This document shows, piece by piece, positions 27,862-35,910 of a stretch of DNA of 64,000 nt (positions are counted from its first letter, which is position 1; each line of letters begins with the position of its first letter). The DNA comes from Pseudomonas sp. L5B5 (GTDB lineage Bacteria; Pseudomonadota; Gammaproteobacteria; Pseudomonadales; Pseudomonadaceae), in NCBI RefSeq assembly GCF_020520285.1, contig NZ_CP084742.1, positions 2,480,001 through 2,544,000 on the forward strand. The letters run 5' to 3'. Made by a program: the position numbers and the translations under genes. The notes beneath the pieces are model-generated. The model searched no databases. It had not been told where the DNA came from and was given only the letters and a program-made list of their open reading frames with translations.

Positions 27862-29040
27862 ATGCTGCTCAACCTGTTCAATGAAATGCGCGCGGCCAAG
27901 GTACCGGTCTCGGTGCGCGAGCTGCTGGACCTGATCAACGCGCTCAAGCAGCGCGTGACCTTCGCCGACATGGACGAGTTCTACTACCTCGCCCGGGCAA
28001 TCCTGGTGAAGGACGAGCGGCATTTCGACAAGTTCGACCGGGCCTTCGGCGCCTACTTCAACGGTCTGGAAAAACTCGACGACCACCTGCAGGCGCTGAT
28101 CCCCGAGGATTGGCTGCGCAAGGAGTTCGAGCGTTCGCTCACCGATGAAGAGCGGGCGCAGATCCAGTCCCTGGGCGGCCTGGACAAGCTTATCGAAGAG
28201 TTCAAGAAGCGCCTGGAAGAACAGAAGGAACGCCATGCCGGCGGCAACAAGTGGATCGGCACCGGCGGCACCAGCCCCTTCGGCTCCGGCGGTTTCAACC
28301 CGGAGGGCATCCGCGTCGGCGACGCCGGCAAGCGCCAGGGCAAGGCGGTCAAGGTCTGGGACCAGCGCGAGTACAAGAACCTCGACGACTCGGTGGAACT
28401 GGGCACCCGCAACATCAAGGTGGCCCTGCGCCGGCTGCGCAAGTTCGCCCGCCAGGGCGCGGCCGAAGAGCTGGACATCGACGGCACCATCGACCACACC
28501 GCACGGGATGCCGGCCTGCTGAACATCCAGATGCGTCCCGAGCGGCGCAACAGCATCAAGCTGCTGTTGCTGTTCGACATCGGCGGTTCCATGGATGCCC
28601 ACGTCAAGATCTGCGAGGAACTGTTCTCGGCCTGCAAGACCGAGTTCAAGCACCTGGAGTACTACTACTTCCACAACTTCATCTATGAATCGGTGTGGAA
28701 GAACAACCTGCGTCGCGGCTCGGAACGCACCTCCACCCAGGACCTGCTGCACAAGTACGGCGCCGACTACAAGGTGATCTTCGTCGGCGATGCCGCGATG
28801 GCCCCCTATGAAATCACCCAGGCCGGCGGCAGCGTCGAGCACTGGAACGAAGAAGCCGGCTACGTGTGGATGCAGCGCTTCATGGAGAAATACAAGAAGC
28901 TCATCTGGATCAATCCCTACCCGAAGGACACCTGGGGCTACACCGCATCCACCAATATCGTGCGCGAGCTGATCGAAGACCAGATGTATCCCCTGACCCT
29001 GCGTGGCCTGGAAGAAGGCATGCGGTTTCTGTCCAAGTAG
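27862..29040 (+). CDS. VWA (CoxE-like) domain protein
   Basis: A 392-residue protein whose C-terminal half is a von Willebrand A domain. The metal site motif reads LLFDIGGSMDAH, that is D-x-G-G-S in place of the usual D-x-S-x-S, so metal coordination by the first serine may be lost. The N-terminal half is helical (LLNLFNEMRAAKVPVSVREL). It pairs with the MoxR-type ATPase just upstream, the widespread MoxR-VWA module that inserts cofactors or remodels complexes. A terminator-like hairpin with T-run follows directly at 29051-29070. Confidence 0.87.
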   Translation: MLLNLFNEMRAAKVPVSVRELLDLINALKQRVTFADMDEFYYLARAILVKDERHFDKFDRAFGAYFNGLEKLDDHLQALIPEDWLRKEFERSLTDEERAQIQSLGGLDKLIEEFKKRLEEQKERHAGGNKWIGTGGTSPFGSGGFNPEGIRVGDAGKRQGKAVKVWDQREYKNLDDSVELGTRNIKVALRRLRKFARQGAAEELDIDGTIDHTARDAGLLNIQMRPERRNSIKLLLLFDIGGSMDAHVKICEELFSACKTEFKHLEYYYFHNFIYESVWKNNLRRGSERTSTQDLLHKYGADYKVIFVGDAAMAPYEITQAGGSVEHWNEEAGYVWMQRFMEKYKKLIWINPYPKDTWGYTASTNIVRELIEDQMYPLTLRGLEEGMRFLSK

Positions 29041-29050
29041 GCCGTCAAGC

Positions 29051-29152
29051 AAGGCCCTGCGGGCCTTTTCGCAACCTCGCCATGGCTCGCCAGCGGCTAC
29101 AGAGCAATACCCTGTAGCCGCTGCAGCAGGCTACGAACGGTCGCGAAGCGGC
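29051..29152. repeat. terminator hairpin and REP pair
   Basis: AAGGCCC and GGGCCTT (29051-29067) form a stem followed by TTTTC, a likely terminator of the VWA gene. Next come CAGCGGCTACAG and, 10 bp on, its inverted partner CTGTAGCCGCTG with a second palindrome (GGCTACGAACGGTCGCGAAGC). These are the same REP words as at 501-624, here in opposite order. Confidence 0.7.
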
Positions 29153-29170
29153 CGCCACAGCCATCAGCCA

Positions 29171-30088
29171 CTACATAAAGCGACGCAAGAACGCCAACTG
29201 CTGCCGGTGCGCGGTTTCCTGCACCACCGGCGTCAATCGCACTTCACTGCCCGGCAGGCACTGCGCCAGCCGCGCCAGGGACAAAGGTGTCAATGCCCCC
29301 AGCCGTGGATAACCACCGATGGTCTGCCGGTCATTGAGCAAGATGATCGGCTGGCCATCCGGCGGAACCTGGACCGCGCCCAGGGCAATGCCCTCGGAAA
29401 TCATCGGCCGCCCCTGGTACTCCAGCACCGGCCCCAACAACCTGGCGCCCATGCGGTCGGCCCGGCTGTCCAGGCTCCAGCTGCTGTTGAAGGCATCGAA
29501 CAGGCTCAAGCCGCTGAACTGACCGATCTGCGCGCCGAGGATCACTTCCAGCGGTGCAGCGGATTGCCAATCCGTCATTTGGGCCGGCGCCAGGCTCTTG
29601 AGTGCGCCACCGCTTCCCGAATAGCCCAGCATCCCGCCTTCGCTCAGCGCCCGGCCATGACCATCAGGGCCACCCAGAGCCTCGCGCAACACACTGGCGC
29701 AACTGCCCAGCACCCTGGGCGCGTCGAAACCGCCAGGCGCCGCCAAATAGGCCCGGGCACCCAAAAATGGTTGGGTAAATCGCAGCCGCTGGCCCTTTTG
29801 CAGGATAAAACTGCGCCCCGGAGTCAAAGGTCGATCATCCACATAGGCCCCAAGATCGGCTCCGGCCAGCGCCAACAGGCAGTAGTCCTCGGCCAGCAAC
29901 GTCAAGCCGCCGAGGGTGATCTCCACCACTGGGGCATCCAGGGCATTGCCCAGCAGCCAGTTGGCCCAGGACATCGACACCCAGTCCAGCGCCCCTCCCT
30001 GGGTCACGCCCAGATGACGCACACCAAAACGCCCGGCATCCTGCAACTGGCACAACGCGGTGCTGGCCTCGATCGACAGGCGGCTCAT
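29171..30088 (-). CDS. pxpC: 5-oxoprolinase subunit PxpC (biotin-dependent carboxyltransferase family)
   Basis: A 305-residue protein of the KipA/AHS2 family, subunit C of the ATP-dependent PxpABC 5-oxoprolinase. Visible are the family marks DAGRFGVRHLGVTQGGALDW, SRADRMGARLLGP and the C-terminal NDRQTIGGYPRLG. PxpABC opens 5-oxoproline to glutamate, repairing a metabolite that forms spontaneously from glutamine. The start overlaps pxpB by 4 bp (ATGA-type), so the three genes are translationally coupled. Confidence 0.92.
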   Translation of the reverse strand: MSRLSIEASTALCQLQDAGRFGVRHLGVTQGGALDWVSMSWANWLLGNALDAPVVEITLGGLTLLAEDYCLLALAGADLGAYVDDRPLTPGRSFILQKGQRLRFTQPFLGARAYLAAPGGFDAPRVLGSCASVLREALGGPDGHGRALSEGGMLGYSGSGGALKSLAPAQMTDWQSAAPLEVILGAQIGQFSGLSLFDAFNSSWSLDSRADRMGARLLGPVLEYQGRPMISEGIALGAVQVPPDGQPIILLNDRQTIGGYPRLGALTPLSLARLAQCLPGSEVRLTPVVQETAHRQQLAFLRRFM

Positions 30089-30789
30089 GCCGGCACCTCC
30101 AGCGGACTGTCATCACCGCCCAGGCGCACGAACTCGGCCCGCCCAACCGCCGCGAAACGCACCCGGTCCCCCGGCTGCAGCAGGCTGTAGCCCTCGCGCT
30201 CACGATCGAACAAGCGGCTCGGGGTTCTCCCGATCAGGTTCCAGCCGCCCGGGGATACCGCCGGATAAGCCGCCGTCTGGCGCTCGGCAATACCCACGCT
30301 GCCCGCCGCCACCCGCTTGCGCGGGGTATCGAGCCGGGGCGCCGCCAGCTCCGGCACCACCAACCCCATGAAGGCAAAACCAGGCGCGAAGCCCAGGGCG
30401 AACACCCGATATTCATGCTGGCTGTGCCGGCGGATCACCTCGGCCACCGGCAACCCGCTACGCCGGGCCAGCAGCTCCAGCTCCGGCCCGACGCTTGGGT
30501 CGTACCACACCGGCAATACATGTTCGCGCCCGGCCTCGGCAGCCAGCGGGACCAGGCCAGCCAGGGCCTCGCCAATCAGCTCACGGGCCTGCCCCGGCCC
30601 CAGGCTGCACAGGTCGTAGTGCACCATCAGCGTGGTGTAGGACGGCACCAGGTCGATCAACCCCGAGCCAAAAACCTGGCGCAGGCGCTCGGCGGCAGCC
30701 AGCATCCAGGGCATGTTGTCTTCGGCGATCGCATCGAACAGGCGCACCATCAGGCAATCGATGGCCGCCACTTCCACCTGGTGCCTCAT
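30085..30789 (-). CDS. pxpB: 5-oxoprolinase subunit PxpB (KipI/AHS1 family)
   Basis: A 234-residue cyclophilin-like protein of the KipI family. Typical stretches are [38 protein letters not shown] and the pair [16 protein letters not shown] and [20 protein letters not shown]. It forms the B-C core of the 5-oxoprolinase complex that phosphorylates the ring substrate. It overlaps both neighbours by 4 bp. In Bacillus the homologue KipI inhibits the KinA kinase, but the pxpA-B-C order here points to the metabolic role. Confidence 0.92.
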   Translation of the reverse strand: MRHQVEVAAIDCLMVRLFDAIAEDNMPWMLAAAERLRQVFGSGLIDLVPSYTTLMVHYDLCSLGPGQARELIGEALAGLVPLAAEAGREHVLPVWYDPSVGPELELLARRSGLPVAEVIRRHSQHEYRVFALGFAPGFAFMGLVVPELAAPRLDTPRKRVAAGSVGIAERQTAAYPAVSPGGWNLIGRTPSRLFDREREGYSLLQPGDRVRFAAVGRAEFVRLGGDDSPLEVPA

Positions 30790-31538
30790 GAGTCGAACTG
30801 CTGGTTCAGGGCTTCGCGGATCCGCTGCACCGCCGCCACCGAACTGGCGTTGTCACCGTGCACGCACAGGGTATTGGCCTGCAGGACCAAGGCGCTGCCA
30901 TCGCTGGCCAGCAAAGGCTCGCCGCGAGCGATGGCCAGGGCCTGGCGGACAATGGTCTCGGGGTCGTGATGCACCGAACCCGCTACCTGGCGCGAAACCA
31001 GGTGCCCGGCATGGTCATAGGCCCGGTCGGCGAACGCCTCGAACCACAGGGTCACGCCGTATTCATCGCCCAGGGCCTGGGCCGCGCTGTTGTCGCGGGT
31101 GGCCATGAGCATCAGCGGCAATTGCCGGTCATAGGCCGCCACCGCCTGGATCACCGCCCGCAACTGGGCCGGCTTGGCCATCATGTCGTTGTACATGGCG
31201 CCGTGGGGTTTGACGTAGGCCACCTGCGTCCCCTGGGCCTGGCAGATCCCATCGAGAGCGCCGACCTGATAGTGCAGCAGGTCCTGGATTTCCTCGGGGG
31301 AATAGCTCATGGAACGGCGGCCGAAACCCGCCAGGTCCTGGTACGCCGGGTGAGCCCCGATACGCACGCCATTGGCCAGGGCCAGGGCCACGGTCTTGCG
31401 CATGATGCCCGGGTCGCCGGCATGGAAACCGCAGGCGATGTTGGCGCAGTCGATAAACGGCATGACCTCGGCATCCAGGCCCATGGTCCAGTTGCCAAAG
31501 CTTTCGCCGATGTCGCAATTCAGTAACAGGCGGCTCAT
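30786..31538 (-). CDS. pxpA: 5-oxoprolinase subunit PxpA (LamB/YcsF family)
   Basis: A 250-residue TIM-barrel-like protein with the invariant N-terminus [14 protein letters not shown] and the metal/substrate stretches [30 protein letters not shown] and [12 protein letters not shown]. It completes PxpABC and takes the final step to glutamate. ATG at 31538 fits the family start; the frame continues upstream without similarity. It is the first of the three overlapping genes, 69 bp after the MFS gene. Confidence 0.94.
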   Translation of the reverse strand: MSRLLLNCDIGESFGNWTMGLDAEVMPFIDCANIACGFHAGDPGIMRKTVALALANGVRIGAHPAYQDLAGFGRRSMSYSPEEIQDLLHYQVGALDGICQAQGTQVAYVKPHGAMYNDMMAKPAQLRAVIQAVAAYDRQLPLMLMATRDNSAAQALGDEYGVTLWFEAFADRAYDHAGHLVSRQVAGSVHHDPETIVRQALAIARGEPLLASDGSALVLQANTLCVHGDNASSVAAVQRIREALNQQFDS

Positions 31539-31607
31539 GGTCGGTGCTCCTGTGTTTTTTATAAGTGTCGGCGCGAGGCCGCGGTGCAATGCCCGGCAGA
31601 TTATCAG

Positions 31608-32891
31608 TTAGCGCGCCTCGAGTTCCTTGCCACGGGTCTCTGGCAGGCTCAGCGCCGCCAGCACCACCACGCCATAGGACACCGCGGCGAAAGTGCCGAT
31701 GGCCACGCCCAGGGAAACATGCTGGCTGAGCAGGCCGATCAGCAGCGGGAACAGCGCCGCCACGGCCCGCCCGCTGTTGTAGCAGAAGCCCTGTCCGGAA
31801 CCGCGGATACGGGTGGGAAACAGCTCGGTGAGAAAGGCGCCCATGCCGCTGAAGATGCCCGAGGCGAAAAACCCCAGGGGAAACCCCAGCCAGAGCATGA
31901 CTTCATTGCTCACCGGCATCCGGGTGTAGAGCAGGACGATGGCGAAAGAGCCTGCCGCAAACAGCACGAAGTTCTTCTTGCGCCCCAGAATGTCGGTCAG
32001 GTAGGCGCTGATCACATACCCCACATAGGAACCGAAGATCACCATCGCCAGGTAGCCACCGGTACTGAGCACGCTCAGGCCGCGTTCGGTCTTGAGAAAG
32101 GTCGGCAGCCAGAAGGTGATCGCGTAGTAGCCACCCTGGGCGCCTGCCGCCAGGAGCGAAGCGCGCAACGTGGTGCTCAAGATTCCCGGAGCGAAGATTT
32201 CGTAGAAGCGCGCAGGATTGCTCGGGGCCTCGTTGGCTCGGGTTTCCCGGTAGACCTCGGGGTCCTTGACCAGGCGCCGGACGAAGATCACGAAGATCGC
32301 CGGCAGGATGCCGAGGATGAACAGGCCACGCCAGGCATCCTCCGGCGGCAGCAGGCTGAACAGCAATGCATAGAGCAGTGCCGTCAGGCCCCAGCCCAGG
32401 GCCCAGCCGGACTGCACCATGCCCACGGCCTTGCCGCGATTCTTGGCCCGGATCACTTCTGCGATCAACACCGCGCCTGCGGTCCATTCACCACCGAAAC
32501 CGAAGCCCATCAGGGTCCGGGCGACCAGCAACTGCTGGTAGTCCTGGGCCAGGCCACAGACGAAAGTGAAGAAGGCGAACCACAAGACCGTGAGCTGCAG
32601 GGTGCGAACCCGGCCAATGCGGTCGGAGAGAATCCCGGCGATCCAGCCGCCCAGGGCCGATGCCAACAGGGTGCTGGTGTGGATCAGGCCGGCTTCGGCC
32701 GAGGTGATGCCCCACAGAGCGATCAGGGTCGGGATCACGAAGCTGAGCATCTGGGTGTCCATGCCATCCAGGCCGTAGCCGATCTTGCAGCTCCAGAACG
32801 CCCGGCGCTCCTGCTGGTTGATGTCGCGATACCAGTCAAACGGGCCGACGCGATGCGGGGCCTTGTCGGCCTGTTTTTCGGGCACATTCAT
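31608..32891 (-). CDS. MFS transporter (AAHS/SHS-like), likely 5-oxoproline or carboxylate uptake
   Basis: A 427-residue twelve-helix porter. The N-terminal FWSCKIGYGLDGMDTQMLSF and the motif-A loop GILSDRIGRVRTLQ resemble carboxylate/aromatic-acid:H+ symporters; LPETRGKELEAR closes the C-terminus as in many MFS sugar-acid porters. The gene heads the minus-strand unit MFS-pxpABC and is divergent from a LysR gene 133 bp away. A role in taking up 5-oxoproline or a related acid is inferred from that position only. Start at 32891 has GGAGA before it. Confidence 0.83.
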   Translation of the reverse strand: MNVPEKQADKAPHRVGPFDWYRDINQQERRAFWSCKIGYGLDGMDTQMLSFVIPTLIALWGITSAEAGLIHTSTLLASALGGWIAGILSDRIGRVRTLQLTVLWFAFFTFVCGLAQDYQQLLVARTLMGFGFGGEWTAGAVLIAEVIRAKNRGKAVGMVQSGWALGWGLTALLYALLFSLLPPEDAWRGLFILGILPAIFVIFVRRLVKDPEVYRETRANEAPSNPARFYEIFAPGILSTTLRASLLAAGAQGGYYAITFWLPTFLKTERGLSVLSTGGYLAMVIFGSYVGYVISAYLTDILGRKKNFVLFAAGSFAIVLLYTRMPVSNEVMLWLGFPLGFFASGIFSGMGAFLTELFPTRIRGSGQGFCYNSGRAVAALFPLLIGLLSQHVSLGVAIGTFAAVSYGVVVLAALSLPETRGKELEAR

Positions 32892-33024
32892 GGCGATCTC
32901 CAGGATTATTGGTGTTGTTCTGGACCACGACGACGCATATCGTGGATCGGCGCATTTTTCGGCCCGGCCGCCGCCTGCGTCCAACTAATAAAAGCCGCTC
33001 CAAGGCATAAGAAAAGTTGATCCC

Positions 33025-33945
33025 ATGAATCTCAAGTTCCTCGAAACTTTCGTCTGGGTCGCCCGCCTGAAGAACTTCAGCCTGACCGCAGAAAAGCTCT
33101 TCACCACCCAGGCAGCGGTTTCCAGCCGTATCGCCGTGCTGGAAGAGGAGCTGGGGGTCAAGCTGTTCCTGCGCGATTCCCGGGGCGTGAGCCTGACCCC
33201 GGAAGGCCTCAAGGTGCTGGAGCATGCCGAACAGATGCTCGATACCCTGCAAGCGCTGAAGCAATCGATCGAGGCGCCTTCGTGCAAGGTCGGGCGGGTG
33301 CGCATCGGGGTGATGGATACGGTGATCCACACCTGGCTCAGCCCCCTGGTGGCGCAGATGATGGATCACTATCCCCAGGTGGAAATCGAACTGATGGCCG
33401 ACACCTCGCTGAACCTGTGCGAGCAATTGCAAAAAGGCTTCCTGGACCTGGCCCTGCAGACCGACCTGCTACGCCAGGAGAGCATTCGCAGCCTGGAACT
33501 GGCCAGTTATCCGGTCTGCTGGATCGCCGCCAGCAACTCGATCTACAACCGCCACTACAGCTCGCTGGTGGAACTGGCCGGGGAACGGATCGTCACCTAC
33601 TCGAAGAACTCCCTGCCCCACCAGCAGATACTCAGCCTGATGCAAGCCAACGGCGTGCTCGCGCCGCGACTGAGCTGCGTCAACTCGGTGTCGGCCATCA
33701 CCCGCCTGCTGCGCGATGGCTTCGGCATCGGTGCCCTGCCGCCGGTGCTGGTGCGCGAGGAACTGGCCCGCGGCGAGCTGACCCTGCTGGCCATCGAGCA
33801 GCGCCCGCCGAACCTGCAGGTGGTGGTGTCATGGCGGATGGGCGCGGAACTGGTAGAAGACATCGTGCAGCTGTGCCAACGCGTGGTACAGCATTACGCC
33901 CAGCAGGTCGGCCAGGAGCATCTGCTCCTGGCGCCAGACCTGTAG
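33025..33945 (+). CDS. LysR-family regulator of the MFS-pxpABC operon
   Basis: A 306-residue LysR protein: HTH at residues 1-60 (NLKFLETFVWVARLKNFSLT and FTTQAAVSSRIAVLEEELGV) and an effector domain from about 90 (RIGVMDTVIHTWLSPLVAQM). It is divergent from the MFS-pxpABC unit, so those genes are its probable target. Its stop codon TAG lies inside a partial REP word (CTGTAGCCGCTGCGAGG), so REP sequence has been recruited to the gene's end. Confidence 0.86.
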   Translation: MNLKFLETFVWVARLKNFSLTAEKLFTTQAAVSSRIAVLEEELGVKLFLRDSRGVSLTPEGLKVLEHAEQMLDTLQALKQSIEAPSCKVGRVRIGVMDTVIHTWLSPLVAQMMDHYPQVEIELMADTSLNLCEQLQKGFLDLALQTDLLRQESIRSLELASYPVCWIAASNSIYNRHYSSLVELAGERIVTYSKNSLPHQQILSLMQANGVLAPRLSCVNSVSAITRLLRDGFGIGALPPVLVREELARGELTLLAIEQRPPNLQVVVSWRMGAELVEDIVQLCQRVVQHYAQQVGQEHLLLAPDL

Positions 33946-33961
33946 CCGCTGCGAGGCGGGC

Positions 33962-34504
33962 TCAGAGGCCCTTGAGGTCACGTTCCTCGATCGGCCGGCT
34001 CTGGCGCTGGCGACGGCCGCCCAGCACCACCCAGTCGATCAGCCGATACAGGCACTCCAGGCCGAAGGACAGCAACAGGGCGCCGCCCATGGCCCAGGAC
34101 ATTGCCTCGGGAGTCAGCAGGATCTGGTAGCTGTAGCCGTCCCAGGTTTCCTGGCGGATCTGCGGATCAGCCGCCAGCACCACTTGCAACATGCGGATGT
34201 ACCAGGGGCCCTGCATCGCCTGGTATTGCTTGTCCAGGGCCAGTTGGCGGGTCAGCAGGGTGCTCAGGCTCTGGGCATCACTGCGAAACACCGGGTCGTC
34301 ACTGGCACGGTAGTGGGCCACCAGGGCGTTCAGGTCGCCCTTGAAGAACTGCTGCGCCGTCGCCTGGAAGCCTTGCAGGCTGTTCTGCGACTCGATCATG
34401 TGGGCTTCGACACGCTTGGCGTAATCGCTGATGAACCCGGGCACCTGCACACCGAGCAACAGGCCGGCGGCAAACAGCACCAGACGCAGATAACTGAGCA
34501 ACAT
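33962..34504 (-). CDS. DUF2937-type inner-membrane protein
   Basis: A 180-residue protein with a signal-anchor-like first helix (LRLVLFAAGLLLGVQVPGFI), a periplasmic helical stretch (RVEAHMIESQNSLQGFQATA) and a C-terminal transmembrane helix (SWAMGGALLLSFGLECLYRL) followed by a basic tail. This fits DUF2937, a family of unknown function common in gammaproteobacteria. It follows the glutamine amidotransferase gene with a 10-bp gap and is probably cotranscribed with it. Confidence 0.75.
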   Translation of the reverse strand: MLLSYLRLVLFAAGLLLGVQVPGFISDYAKRVEAHMIESQNSLQGFQATAQQFFKGDLNALVAHYRASDDPVFRSDAQSLSTLLTRQLALDKQYQAMQGPWYIRMLQVVLAADPQIRQETWDGYSYQILLTPEAMSWAMGGALLLSFGLECLYRLIDWVVLGGRRQRQSRPIEERDLKGL

Positions 34505-34514
34505 AGGGATGTCC

Positions 34515-35291
34515 TTATTCGGTCTGGCCCTGGCTGACGCATTCACCGCGCCGCCACAGGCTCCACTGGCCCGGTTGGTAGCGGGTCCAGGTTTCGTTTT
34601 CGGTCAAGGGTTCGGTGGCGATCACCGTGACCACGTCGTTGGGCGTGGTTTCGGCCTGGAAGTCGACGATCACATCGACGTCCTTCAGCCGGGCCGGGCC
34701 GAACGGCGCGCGCCGGGTGATCTGTGCCAGCTTGGTCGAGCAATAGCAGAACAGCCAGTCGCCGTCGCTGAGCAGGCCGTTGAACACGCCCTTGCTGCGG
34801 TATTCGCTGCAGGCCTGGATCAGGGTCGGCAGCAGTTGCTCGATCTCCACCGGCTCGGGGAAGGCCTCACGCACCCGGTTGAGCAAGTCGCAGAACGCCG
34901 CCTCGCTGTCGGTATCCCCCACCGGGCGGTAGAAACCGGCCTCGGGCTGGAAGTCCGCCAGTTGGCCATTGTGGGCAAAGCACCAGTTGCGCCCCCACAG
35001 TTCACGGACAAAGGGATGGGTGTTGGCCAGGCAGACCTTGCCGACGTTGGCCTGGCGGATGTGGCCGATCACCACTTCGCTCTTGATCGGGTAGCGCTGC
35101 ACCAGATTGGCCACTTCCGACTCGCTGCTGGCGGCCGGGTCCTGGAACAGGCGCAGGCCACGGCCCTCGTAGAAAGCGATGCCCCAGCCGTCACGGTGGG
35201 GGCCGGTACGACCGCCCCGCTGCATCAGCCCGGTAAAGCTGAAGACGATGTCGGTCGGTACATTGGCGCTCATGCCCAACAATTCACACAT
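34515..35291 (-). CDS. class II glutamine amidotransferase (YafJ-like)
   Basis: A 258-residue Ntn-type amidotransferase. The nucleophile is the cysteine right after the initiator Met ([19 protein letters not shown]); [20 protein letters not shown] and [20 protein letters not shown] provide the glutamine-binding residues of this domain. It has no fused synthetase, like YafJ of E. coli, so its acceptor is unknown. It lies between two membrane-protein genes on the same strand. Confidence 0.9.
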   Translation of the reverse strand: MCELLGMSANVPTDIVFSFTGLMQRGGRTGPHRDGWGIAFYEGRGLRLFQDPAASSESEVANLVQRYPIKSEVVIGHIRQANVGKVCLANTHPFVRELWGRNWCFAHNGQLADFQPEAGFYRPVGDTDSEAAFCDLLNRVREAFPEPVEIEQLLPTLIQACSEYRSKGVFNGLLSDGDWLFCYCSTKLAQITRRAPFGPARLKDVDVIVDFQAETTPNDVVTVIATEPLTENETWTRYQPGQWSLWRRGECVSQGQTE

Positions 35292-35324
35292 GCTCGGACT
35301 CTCGCTGCAATGCCGGAGGTTGGG

Positions 35325-35801
35325 TTACAGACGCGGCTCGACCCGCGCACCGCCCACGGCCGGGCGGCCATAGCGATCGTTGTCGGCACCGCCAAAGGGT
35401 TGGTCATCTTCGACTTCGGCAGCCTTGGCCGCGGCTTTCGCCGCCTCGTTACGCTGCCGACGCTCCCGGGCGGAGCGCTCGATGGGCCAGCGGACCAGCA
35501 CGAACAGCAGGTACACGCCGAAGGCGATCATGCCGTACATGAACAGGTCGGATACCGCGCGCCAGGCGTTGTTGCCCACCTTGAAAGCCACGTCCAGGGC
35601 GGTGATGGCCACGGCCGGAGCGAGCTTGTCCTTGACCGGGTCGATGATGGTCGGGCTGAACAGCAGCACCGCCATCAGCACGCGCAGCAGCTCGCGCAAC
35701 CAGCGCCACATCCAGCGGGTCAGGCGCATCCACACCAGCAGGCAGCCCAAGGCGGCGAAGGCGTAGCAACCCCAGGCGATCAGATAGTCGTTCTCGGTCA
35801 T
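35325..35801 (-). CDS. conserved inner-membrane protein of unknown function
   Basis: A 158-residue protein with three or four hydrophobic helices (IAWGCYAFAALGCLLVWMRL; LRVLMAVLLFSPTIIDPV; MYGMIAFGVYLLFVLVRWPI) and a charged, low-complexity C-terminal tail of about 50 residues with an alanine/lysine run. No enzymatic motif is visible. It is 33 bp upstream of the amidotransferase gene on the same strand, which suggests one transcription unit of three genes with the DUF2937 gene. I do not recognise a function. Confidence 0.7.
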   Translation of the reverse strand: MTENDYLIAWGCYAFAALGCLLVWMRLTRWMWRWLRELLRVLMAVLLFSPTIIDPVKDKLAPAVAITALDVAFKVGNNAWRAVSDLFMYGMIAFGVYLLFVLVRWPIERSARERRQRNEAAKAAAKAAEVEDDQPFGGADNDRYGRPAVGGARVEPRL

Positions 35802-35910
35802 GGTGTCCGTGGCAAGGCAGGCAAAGAGGCGCTTATGATAACGACTTTTGCCGTGTCAGGCTGCACCGCCGTCTGCCCAGCCCTCATTTGTCATCGCACG
35901 AGAGCCTCCC

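Noticed and set aside
32892..33024. Search for a LysR box between the MFS-pxpABC unit and its LysR gene
   Set aside because: Only weak, non-inverted repeats of GCAT were seen; no site could be supported.
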